Source: Armatimonadota bacterium (GTDB taxonomy: Bacteria > Sysuimicrobiota > Sysuimicrobiia > Sysuimicrobiales > VGFF01). Taken from it: a stretch of DNA of 8,778 bases. The stretch's first letter is position 1. Each line of letters begins with the position of its first letter. Both the position numbers and the translations under genes were made by a program. Location: positions 1 to 8,778 of the forward strand of contig VGFF01000084.1 of NCBI GenBank assembly GCA_016868955.1, given 5' to 3'. The notes under the pieces were generated by a model. The model did no database searches. It was not told the DNA's origin and saw only the letters and a list, made by a program, of their open reading frames with translations. Shown here piece by piece: positions 1 through 5,612 of the stretch.

Positions 1-21
1 GGCCGTAGCAGCGCCGCGCGA

Positions 22-1431
22 CTAATCGACGAGCGGCGGGCGCATGGTGTGCCAAGGCGTGGCGCGCTCGTACGCGCGTGCCGCCCGCAGGATCGTGCGC
101 TCGTCGAACGCGCGGCCGACGAATTGCAGCGACACCGGCATCCCCTGCGGCGTGAATCCGCAGGGGACGACGATCGCGGGGTCGCCGCTCAGGCTGAACA
201 GCCGCGTGAACCGACTGGTGAGCGGGTGCACGAGGACCGGTTGCCCGTTCACGAGCACGGACCCGACGTCCAACGGATATGTCCCGGTCGGGTGACCGGG
301 GAGCACGAGAGCCTCCAACTCAGACATCGCCGCCCGGACCTCCGCGATGAACCGGCGTCGCGCCCGCTGCGCCCGCACGTAATCAGCGGCGGAGATCATG
401 TAGCCACGCTCCAACCGCCCGCGCACGACCGGCCCGATCTTCTCCGGCGTGTTCTTCACGTGGTGGTAGTGCGCTTCCGCCGCCTCACCGCTGATCAGGA
501 CGTCGACGATCGTCTGCGCGGCGAGGAAGTCCGGCAGCGTTACGTCGCGCAACACGGCCCCCTCGGTCTCTAGCACCGCCAAGGACTCCGCAAAGACCTT
601 GGCGACGTCCGGCGTGCACAGCTCCAGCGATTGGCGGCGGGGCACGCCGAGGCGAAGGCCGCGCACACCGTCTTCGATCCCCTCGCGAAACGACGGCACG
701 GTGCGACGCGCGGTCATCGGGTCGGCAGCGTCATGGCCCGCGATGACCTCGAGAATGAGCGCGGCGTCCGTGACGCTGCGCGTGAGCGGCCCGGCGACGT
801 CGAGAGAGTAGCCGAGCGGCACGATCCCGGCGCGGCTGACGCGTCCATACGTCGGCTTGAGGCCGACGATACCGCACAGTGACGCCGGCACGCGGATCGA
901 TCCGCCGGTGTCGCTTCCGATCGACGCGAATCCAAGCCCGGCCGCGACGGACGACGCCGACCCGCTCGAGGATCCCCCGGAGACGCAGGCGACATTCCAC
1001 GGATTCCGCGTGTCCCCGAGCGCCGGGTGGGCCGAGCCGTATGCGAACTCGTAGAGGTGCGCCTTCGCGACGAGCACCGCGCCGGCTTCCTCGAGGCGTC
1101 GCCAGACCGTCGCGCTCGTCTTCGGAACCGAGCCAGCTAACGTTGGCGAACCGGCCGTCGTTTCGATGCCGGCCGTCGCGACGTTGTCCTTCAACGTGAT
1201 CGGCACTCCATGCAACGGTCCCAAGGGCCGCCCCTCCCGGACCGCGCGGGCGCACGCCTCGGCGCGCCGCAGCGCCGCCTCGCCCACGGTCGCCAGGAAG
1301 CAATTCAACCGCGGCGCGAGGCGTGCCGCCCGATCAAGAACCGCTTGCGTTACCTCAACGGGGGAGAGGTCGCCTTCGCGAACACGCGCCGCCACCTCCA
1401 CCAGCGTCAGATCGCAAAGCGAATCCGTCAT
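22..1431 (-). CDS. Amidase-signature (AS) family hydrolase, distal paralog
   Basis: This 469-residue protein is a full-length amidase-signature enzyme, which hydrolyses a C-N amide bond through a Ser-cisSer-Lys triad in the cytoplasm. The triad can be read directly: Lys81 in TLKDN, cis-Ser154 in the GGSSSGSA segment, and nucleophile Ser178 in SDTGGSIR. The 24-residue spacing between the two serines is as in GatA. The glycine/serine-rich core spans about residues 150-200, and the C-terminal part carries the usual FDE-containing segment near 435. ATG at 1431 is preceded by GGAGG four bases upstream. It is a clear paralog of the amidase at 1651..3063: the N-terminal motif, the core and the HLYEFAYG segment are all shared. 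The substrate cannot be read from sequence. GatA is unlikely because no gatB or true gatC is nearby; an AtzE-like or other catabolic amidase fits better. Family call is near certain, function open. Confidence 0.95.
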   Translation of the reverse strand: MTDSLCDLTLVEVAARVREGDLSPVEVTQAVLDRAARLAPRLNCFLATVGEAALRRAEACARAVREGRPLGPLHGVPITLKDNVATAGIETTAGSPTLAGSVPKTSATVWRRLEEAGAVLVAKAHLYEFAYGSAHPALGDTRNPWNVACVSGGSSSGSASSVAAGLGFASIGSDTGGSIRVPASLCGIVGLKPTYGRVSRAGIVPLGYSLDVAGPLTRSVTDAALILEVIAGHDAADPMTARRTVPSFREGIEDGVRGLRLGVPRRQSLELCTPDVAKVFAESLAVLETEGAVLRDVTLPDFLAAQTIVDVLISGEAAEAHYHHVKNTPEKIGPVVRGRLERGYMISAADYVRAQRARRRFIAEVRAAMSELEALVLPGHPTGTYPLDVGSVLVNGQPVLVHPLTSRFTRLFSLSGDPAIVVPCGFTPQGMPVSLQFVGRAFDERTILRAARAYERATPWHTMRPPLVD

Positions 1432-1453
1432 CGTACCTCCACGGTGTCCTCAC

Positions 1454-1476
1454 GCCCGCCGGGCTCTCCGGCGGGC
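1454..1476. repeat. Perfect GC-rich inverted repeat in the amidase leader
   Basis: A nine-base arm GCCCGCCGG (1454-1462) and its exact complement CCGGCGGGC (1468-1476) flank a five-base loop. It ends 22 nt upstream of the ATG of the distal amidase, just before its ribosome binding site. No T-tract follows on either strand, so a simple Rho-independent terminator is not supported. It could stabilise or process the message, bind a regulator as DNA, or be a chance GC-rich hairpin. Confidence 0.6.
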
Positions 1477-1596
1477 AGCGCGATCTTCGGCCGCCCGTTT
1501 GCGGCACCCGTCCCGCCTACAGGTAACGGCACCACCACCGATATCTCGAACTAGGACAGCGAGGCGGCGCCGCTCGGTGCCGCTTCTCGGAACGGA

Positions 1597-1626
1597 GGTC
1601 GGCGCACGGCCGGCGGCGAGCCGACC
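1597..1626. repeat. Inverted repeat after the stop of the proximal amidase
   Basis: GGTCGGC at 1597-1603 is repeated inverted as GCCGACC at 1620-1626, with a 16-nt GC-rich spacer. It lies about 25 nt past the TAG of the amidase at 1651..3063, in the 219-bp gap between the two amidase genes. There is no T-run, so it may act as an intercistronic mRNA structure rather than a terminator. I found no ATG-initiated minus-strand ORF in this gap and no convincing promoter for the distal amidase. Confidence 0.35.
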
Positions 1627-1650
1627 GCGCGCCCCGCCTGACCGAAGCTT

Positions 1651-3063
1651 CTAGGAGAGGCGCGGCGGCCGCCGCTCGTGCCAGCCGCCGGCGCGCTCAT
1701 GGGCGCGCCCGATGCGAAACATCGTCACTTCGTCGAACGGACGCGCCACGATCTGCATGCTCATTGGTAGCCCGGTAGTGTTGAAGCCGGCCGCCACGGT
1801 CATCGCCGGCTGGCCGGTCAAGTTGAACATCCGCGTGTACAAACCGCTGATCGGGGCCAGCTCGACTTCCTTGCCGTCGACCTCCATGAACTTCGCGCCG
1901 ATCGGGTGCGAGCCAACCGGGTGCCCGGGCATGACGACCGCGGAGACGCCCTCCATCGCCGCGTCCATGTCGGCGATCAAGCGCGCGCGCACGCGCTGGG
2001 CACGCACGTAGTCGAGCGCCGACATGTAGAAGCCGCGGCCCAGCCGCGCCCGGACGGCCGGACCATAGCCCTCCGGATTGCGTGCGAGCGCGTCGCGATG
2101 GTATTCGAGCGCCTCAGCCGTGGTGATCACGTCCGACGGCCCCCACAACCGCATCATGTCGGGGATCCGGACCGGCACGATGACCGCGCCTTCGCGGCGC
2201 AGGCCTTCGACGGCATCCGCGAACGTTCGCCGCGCATCACGCGAGCAGACGGCGAGCGTTTCCTCCGTGACCATGCCGATGCGCATGCCGCGGACGCCGC
2301 CCTCCAACGCCGCGACGTAGTCGGGCACTTCTCGTCGCGACGTCGTCGGGTCGAGCGGATCGTAGCCGGCGATGACGCGGAGGACGGCGGCGGCGTCGGT
2401 CACCGTGCGCGTCAAAGGTCCGGCGGCGTCGAGCGTGTAGCTGAGCGGGATCACGCCGTGGCGGCTGACGAGCCCGTACGTCGCCTTCACGCCGACGAGC
2501 CCGCAATAGGCCGCCGGCCCGCGGATCGATCCGCTGGTGTCAGAGCCAATCGACGCGTGACACAAGCCCGCGGCGACGGAGGACGCTGAGCCGTTGGAGG
2601 ACCCGCCGGTCTCGTATCCGGGCTTCCACGGATTCGTCGCGTGCCCGAACGTCGGGTTCACCGCGCCGTAGGCGAACTCGTATAGGTGCGCTTTCGCGAC
2701 GAGGACCGCGCCGGCACGCTTCATCCGCGCCCACAACGTCGCGTCCTCCTTTGGGATCCAGCCGATCCGTGATACCGAGCCGCCGGTCGTCGGAATCCCG
2801 GCCGTCCAGACGTTATCTTTCAACGAGACGGGGATGCCGTGCAGCGGTCCGCGGTCTCGACCGTCGGCCAGCTCCTCGGCCCGCGCTTTCGCGTCGGCCA
2901 TGGCGGCTTCCGCGACGACGTGAAGGTAGCAGTTGAGCGCTTTTCCATCGCGTTCCGTGCGATCGAGCGCGGCGCCAACCACGTCGACCGCAGAAGCCTC
3001 CCCGGCCCGCATCGCGGCCGCCGCGTCCATCAAGGAAAGGTCGCAGAGATCGTCGCGGGACAT
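1651..3063 (-). CDS. Amidase-signature (AS) family hydrolase, proximal paralog (AtzE/GatA-like)
   Basis: A 470-residue amidase-signature enzyme with an intact triad: Lys82 in SLKDN, cis-Ser155 in the GGSSNGSA segment and nucleophile Ser179 in SDTSGSIR. The usual glycine before the nucleophile is a serine here (TSGS instead of TGGS). The start is taken at ATG 3061-3063. A longer reading frame from a GTG at 3126 exists, but the extra 21 residues are arginine-rich and would overlap the upstream small gene. GAGGA nine bases before the chosen ATG supports it, and the protein then begins just as its paralog does (CDLSL versus CDLTL). The gene lies 5 nt downstream of a small GatC/AtzG-like gene, so it is probably the catalytic subunit of a two-protein amidase, as AtzE is with AtzG. 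The substrate is unknown. The C-terminal FDE-containing segment and HERRPP ending match the paralog. Confidence 0.95.
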   Translation of the reverse strand: MSRDDLCDLSLMDAAAAMRAGEASAVDVVGAALDRTERDGKALNCYLHVVAEAAMADAKARAEELADGRDRGPLHGIPVSLKDNVWTAGIPTTGGSVSRIGWIPKEDATLWARMKRAGAVLVAKAHLYEFAYGAVNPTFGHATNPWKPGYETGGSSNGSASSVAAGLCHASIGSDTSGSIRGPAAYCGLVGVKATYGLVSRHGVIPLSYTLDAAGPLTRTVTDAAAVLRVIAGYDPLDPTTSRREVPDYVAALEGGVRGMRIGMVTEETLAVCSRDARRTFADAVEGLRREGAVIVPVRIPDMMRLWGPSDVITTAEALEYHRDALARNPEGYGPAVRARLGRGFYMSALDYVRAQRVRARLIADMDAAMEGVSAVVMPGHPVGSHPIGAKFMEVDGKEVELAPISGLYTRMFNLTGQPAMTVAAGFNTTGLPMSMQIVARPFDEVTMFRIGRAHERAGGWHERRPPRLS

Positions 3064-3068
3064 CGGCG

Positions 3069-3248
3069 CTAGTCCTCGCGGTCGAACGTCGTCGCCATCT
3101 CGAATCCGTCGACGTCGATCTCCCACATCGCGCGGATGCGCGTGAACAAAGTCAGCGTGTCCGGCGTCAGCGCCTTGACATCCTCGGGCGTGACCGGCGC
3201 CCCCGTGAGCTTCGCGTACTCGAGCAACGTCTCTTCCTCGCGTGGCAT
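3069..3248 (-). CDS. Small GatC/AtzG/DUF4089-like amidase partner subunit, 59 aa
   Basis: A 59-residue ORF runs from ATG 3246-3248 to TAG 3069-3071, ending 5 nt before the amidase start. GGAGG lies five bases before the ATG, and the amidase ribosome binding site overlaps the end of this gene, which suggests translational coupling. The protein is acidic. It reads as a helical N-terminal part (about residues 5-42, leucine and charged residues, with a PEDVKALTPD loop or helix cap) followed by an extended tail, EIDVDGFEMATTFDRED. GatC, and the related AtzG/DUF4089 proteins that partner amidases, share this plan: two short helices, then a hydrophobic linker ending in something like VDxxGVEP or ELEPAxVF that wraps the amidase subunit. 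The assignment rests on this pattern, size and position, not on a database match. It could instead be an unrelated small protein. Reality of the gene is well supported; the family is a good inference. Confidence 0.82.
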   Translation of the reverse strand: MPREEETLLEYAKLTGAPVTPEDVKALTPDTLTLFTRIRAMWEIDVDGFEMATTFDRED

Positions 3249-3253
3249 ACCCG

Positions 3254-3258
3254 CCTCC
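3254..3258 (-). promoter_or_regulatory. Ribosome binding site of the small amidase partner gene
   Basis: GGAGG on the minus strand, five bases before ATG 3246-3248. It is the strongest single reason to treat the short 59-codon frame as a real gene and fixes its start. Confidence 0.75.
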
Positions 3259-3352
3259 GTTCGTGGGCCGCGCTCCGGCGGCGCCGCGGAATGCGCCGCG
3301 TTACGGCGCTGGGTAGGTATTCGACGGGCCGAAGCGATTCACTTTCTTTGGA

Positions 3353-3380
3353 CTCATATGACCGATCAGAGGTAGATCAA
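3353..3380 (-). promoter_or_regulatory. Candidate sigma-70-type promoter of the amidase operon
   Basis: On the minus strand TTGATC (3375-3380) and TATGAG (3353-3358) are separated by 16 bases, each matching four of six consensus positions. The surrounding 3330-3440 stretch is clearly more AT-rich than the genes. Transcription from here would give a leader of about 100 nt before the small partner gene. That leader includes a short GCGCCG/CGGCGC hairpin and a repeated CGCGGCGC element. Alternatively the operon could be read through from tRNA-His, for which I see no clear terminator. Confidence 0.35.
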
Positions 3381-3436
3381 GCGATGCTCGTTTGCAAGCA
3401 AGTCACGGAAGATCGATTGGGGGTTTTCTGTACGTT

Positions 3437-3512
3437 TGGGGTGGCCAACGGGATTTGAACCCGCAACCCCTAGAGCCACAGTCTAGTGCTCTGCCGTTGA
3501 GCTATGGCCACC
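3437..3512 (-). tRNA. trnH: tRNA-His (anticodon GTG)
   Basis: The minus strand folds into a complete cloverleaf. The acceptor is GTGGCCA/TGGCCAC, the D-stem GCTC/GAGC, and the anticodon stem CTAGA/TCTAG with loop CTGTGGC. The T-arm is GCGGG/CCCGT around TTCAAAT. The anticodon GTG (3477-3479) reads histidine codons. The extra G-1 (3512) faces discriminator C73 (3440), the recognition element of bacterial histidyl-tRNA synthetase outside most Alphaproteobacteria. CCA is encoded (3437-3439). The D-loop is short. Confidence 0.97.
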
Positions 3513-3543
3513 GCGAGAAGGAGCGGCGCGCGCCGCCTCCGGC

Positions 3544-3552
3544 ATTATAACA
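3544..3552 (-). promoter_or_regulatory. Extended -10 promoter of tRNA-His
   Basis: The minus strand reads TGTTATAAT, a perfect TATAAT with the TGn extension. It sits about 32 bases upstream of the tRNA-His 5' end, which leaves room for a short 5' leader. No good -35 hexamer is visible 16-18 bases further up, as is common for extended -10 promoters. Confidence 0.7.
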
Positions 3553-3583
3553 CCGGCGTCGGTCGGCCTCCCGAGCCCTCCGG

Positions 3584-3589
3584 TATGCT
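3584..3589 (+). promoter_or_regulatory. Possible -10 element of tRNA-Arg
   Basis: TATGCT on the plus strand, with four of six consensus positions, ends 17 bases before the tRNA-Arg 5' end, a usual distance. No convincing -35 is seen. The 94-bp gap between the two divergent tRNA genes must hold both promoters, so this is the best candidate in a small space. Confidence 0.35.
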
Positions 3590-3606
3590 AGTATTCACAG
3601 CGCCGC

Positions 3607-3682
3607 GCGCCCGTAGCTCAGCGGATAGAGCAGCTGCCTTCTAAGCAGTTGGTCGGGGGTTCGACTCCCTCCGGGCGCGCCA
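3607..3682 (+). tRNA. trnR: tRNA-Arg (anticodon TCT)
   Basis: A full cloverleaf. The acceptor is GCGCCCG/CGGGCGC with discriminator G and encoded CCA (3680-3682). The D-stem is GCTC/GAGC. The anticodon stem GCTGC/GCAGT closes with a G-T pair, and the loop is CTTCTAA. The T-arm is present with loop TTCGACT. Anticodon TCT at 3640-3642 reads AGA/AGG, rare codons in a genome this GC-rich. It is divergent from tRNA-His. Confidence 0.97.
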
Positions 3683-3725
3683 GACCCGCACAGCAAGGGT
3701 TTCAGCGATTGTGAACCTCCAAATC

Positions 3726-3744
3726 ACCGCTGATAAGCAGCGGT
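3726..3744 (+). repeat. Perfect 7-bp hairpin downstream of tRNA-Arg
   Basis: ACCGCTG (3726-3732) pairs exactly with CAGCGGT (3738-3744) across the loop ATAAG. No T-tract follows directly. It may be a 3'-trailer processing structure of the tRNA precursor or part of a double-hairpin termination region. Confidence 0.45.
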
Positions 3745-3755
3745 TCAGTCGACGT

Positions 3756-3783
3756 GGACAGTGTGAGTGGTACAGTCCTTTTT
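3756..3783 (+). terminator. Likely Rho-independent terminator after tRNA-Arg
   Basis: GGAC at 3756-3759 pairs with GTCC at 3775-3778. The stem is extended inwards past one A-A mismatch by GT/AC and two wobble pairs, and TTTTT (3779-3783) follows at once. The stem is weak for a terminator, but the position, about 75 nt past the tRNA end and before the convergent peptidase operon, is what one would expect. Confidence 0.45.
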
Positions 3784-3886
3784 CACGGCATCAACTAGCC
3801 TTCCTTCGTCACAGTCCGAGTTGGAGCGGTCTTCCTCGGCGATCTGCTGATCGAGAAGCCGGGCGCGAGCGCAACCGGCGCGGCGG

Positions 3887-4753
3887 CTACGACCCCGGCG
3901 CGTTCGTCGTCCCGGACTTCATCGGCGAAGCGACGGCGTGGCCGCCGAGGTGAATCGCGCTCATCAACAGCGGATACAACGCGACCGCGTCGGGGGCGCT
4001 GAGGCGCAGCGTCAGGTCGTCGATGCGGACGACGCCGCCCATGTGCGCGGCGCCGTCCGCCATCGACGTGTGCTTGAACGTCAGGTCGGCGACGACCGGC
4101 TTGCCGACCTCGAAGACCTTCATCTCCGGCAGCCGCGCGATCGCGCGTCGCACCCCATGCGAGATCGCCTCGCCCGCGCGATCGGGATGCATCGCCTTGC
4201 TCGCGTGTCGCCCGATCGCTTCCTTGACCGTGACGTACTCGCACCACGGCAGCAGCTCGCGCACCTCCCCGGCGAGCTTGTGATCGCCGGAGACGAGCGC
4301 CACCGGCACACCGAGGTGGCCGGCGACCGCGGCGTTTAGCCCAACCTCGCCGACCTCGCGCCCGTTCAAGCGCAGCGCGTATACCTCGCGAGCGCTGATC
4401 GTGTGGTCGAGGACGCCCGACAACCCGTGCCGCGTGTGGTAACCGATCATCACGAGCGCTTGGAACGAGCGGTCGAGGCCTTCGACCTGTCCCATCGGCC
4501 GGCTGTCGCCGCTGATCAGCCACGACGCCTCGGGCAGATCCTCGATGAGGATGTTGCGCATGCCGTTGGAGCCGTGCGAATCCGACAGCCAGACCTCCTT
4601 GGCGCCGGCATCGAGCGCGCCGCGCGCCGCCGCCGCCGCTTCCTGCGTCATCAAACGCCGCCCGCGGTCGTAGTCGAGCCCGGGGTGCGATGCCTGCGCG
4701 CGATCGACGATGCCGGCCACGCCTTCCATGTCTACGGAGATGTAGATCCTCAC
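3887..4753 (-). CDS. dppA: M55 family D-aminopeptidase (DppA-like), distal copy
   Basis: A 288-residue zinc peptidase of family M55, slightly longer than Bacillus DppA (about 274). DppA is a cytoplasmic D-stereospecific aminopeptidase acting on short D-Ala-type peptides. The family metal site is complete by alignment: Asp8 and Glu10 in SVDMEG, His60 in SDSHG, His106 in IGYHTRHG, and a Glu in the GEVGLN segment (about 136). His117 in LDHTIS matches the catalytic histidine. The start codon is GTG (4751-4753), set by the family's N-terminal strand IYISVDMEG and by GGGGAG about seven bases upstream. It is the last gene of the peptide transporter operon, 22 nt after a paralogous M55 gene. The C-terminal tail, about 20 residues, ends in a low-complexity KSGTTNAPGS. 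Family call is firm; the exact peptide substrate is inferred from the family. Confidence 0.93.
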   Translation of the reverse strand: MRIYISVDMEGVAGIVDRAQASHPGLDYDRGRRLMTQEAAAAARGALDAGAKEVWLSDSHGSNGMRNILIEDLPEASWLISGDSRPMGQVEGLDRSFQALVMIGYHTRHGLSGVLDHTISAREVYALRLNGREVGEVGLNAAVAGHLGVPVALVSGDHKLAGEVRELLPWCEYVTVKEAIGRHASKAMHPDRAGEAISHGVRRAIARLPEMKVFEVGKPVVADLTFKHTSMADGAAHMGGVVRIDDLTLRLSAPDAVALYPLLMSAIHLGGHAVASPMKSGTTNAPGS

Positions 4754-4775
4754 TTTGTCGGCTCCCCTCGTCTCG

Positions 4776-5612
4776 TCAGCGCATCGCGTCCGCTTGCGCG
4801 GTCGCGCCGAGCTTGATGCCCATGCGGATCAGGTTCACGATCGTGATCGGGTCGTCGGAGCGCATGCGGATCGTCGTGTCGTTCGCGCGCGCGACGCCCG
4901 GCAGGCAGGCGGCCTCGTCGGCGTGCGCGGTGCGCTTGAATTCCAGCTCGGCGACGATCGGCTTGCCGACGTCCAGCGGCTTCATCTTGTCCAATGCGCC
5001 CAGCGCCCGCGCCGTATCTTCCTCGATCGACTGCTGCGCGCGCTTCGGGTGCATGCAGCGGGCGGCGTGCCGGCCGATCGCGTACTTGACGACGACAGGG
5101 ACCGCCCAGGGGAACCAGTCGCGCGTCTCGGCGACGAGGCGATCGTCGCCGCTGACGAGCACGACGGCCACGCCGTGCGCGCCGGCGACGAGGCCGTGCA
5201 AGCCGATCTCGCCGATCGGCCGTCCCTGCACGCGGATCTCCTGGACGTCGCGCGCCGTGATCGTGTGATCGAGCACGCCCGACAATCCGTGCCGCGTGTG
5301 GTAGCCGATGAGCACGACCGCCGCGTAGGACGCGTCGAGACCTTGCAGCGTCGACTCCCGCGTGTCGCCGGTGATCAGCCAGGCGGCCGGGTGCATCTGT
5401 TCGTCGACGATGTTGCGCATGCCGTTGCCGCCGTGGCCGCCCGAGACGACCACTTCGGTCGCCCCGGCGGCGAGCGCGCCGCGCACAGCGGCGTTCGCGT
5501 CCTCGGTGTGCAGGAGCCGCCCGCGCTTGAAGTCCAGGCCAGGCGGGGAAATCTGCGCCCGATCAACGACGCCGGAGATGCCCTCCATGTCCGTCGAGAT
5601 GTAGACCTTCAC
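4776..5612 (-). CDS. M55 family D-aminopeptidase (DppA-like), proximal copy with variant motif
   Basis: A 278-residue M55 peptidase, close to the usual length. The start is GTG 5610-5612, overlapping the permease stop as GTGA, with GGAGG six bases upstream. A longer frame from 5729 was dropped because its extra 39 residues are a shadow of the permease gene. Ligands present are Asp8, Glu10 (STDMEG), His60, His105 (IGYHTRHG) and Glu135 (GEIGLHG), with the catalytic His116 (LDHTIT). The family's DSHG motif reads GGHG here, so the residue two before His60 is Gly rather than Asp. The next-door paralog keeps DSHG. The two copies share the VDRAQ, MRNI, GLSGVLDHTI and IGRHA segments, so they arose by duplication. 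Role: cytoplasmic hydrolysis of imported short peptides, probably with D-residues. Copies may differ in substrate or form a mixed oligomer; M55 enzymes are known as ring-shaped decamers. Confidence 0.92.
   Translation of the reverse strand: MKVYISTDMEGISGVVDRAQISPPGLDFKRGRLLHTEDANAAVRGALAAGATEVVVSGGHGGNGMRNIVDEQMHPAAWLITGDTRESTLQGLDASYAAVVLIGYHTRHGLSGVLDHTITARDVQEIRVQGRPIGEIGLHGLVAGAHGVAVVLVSGDDRLVAETRDWFPWAVPVVVKYAIGRHAARCMHPKRAQQSIEEDTARALGALDKMKPLDVGKPIVAELEFKRTAHADEAACLPGVARANDTTIRMRSDDPITIVNLIRMGIKLGATAQADAMR

Larger units (their letters stand above)
3683..3886. other. Gene-free, less GC-rich spacer between tRNA-Arg and the M55 gene
   Basis: About 204 bp with no supported protein gene. 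Roughly 3683-3830 is visibly poorer in GC than the flanking genes. It holds the hairpin at 3726-3744 and the terminator-like element at 3756-3783. An imperfect hairpin at about 3831-3858 (CTTCCTCG...CGAGAAG around GATC repeats) could be the 3' end structure of the peptidase operon arriving on the minus strand. The position just downstream of a tRNA is a common integration site, but no integrase fragment or duplicate of the tRNA 3' end is visible. Confidence 0.5.

Noticed and set aside
1906..2589. Plus-strand 227-codon frame opposite the proximal amidase
   Set aside because: Arg/Asp-rich shadow of the amidase coding frame.
22..3063. Either amidase as GatA of the tRNA-dependent amidotransferase GatCAB
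   Set aside because: No gatB is present, there are two tandem copies, and the small partner is shorter than GatC. A catabolic amidase fits better, though GatA kinship is clear.
3064..3126. N-terminal extension of the proximal amidase from GTG 3126
   Set aside because: The 21 extra residues are Arg-rich, have no counterpart in the paralog, and would overlap the small partner gene, which has its own ribosome binding site.
3711..3953. Plus-strand 80-codon frame after tRNA-Arg, with a less biased N-terminal part
   Set aside because: It runs across the hairpin and terminator-like element, its second half is antisense to the M55 gene, and I recognise no domain. Kept only as a low-GC spacer.
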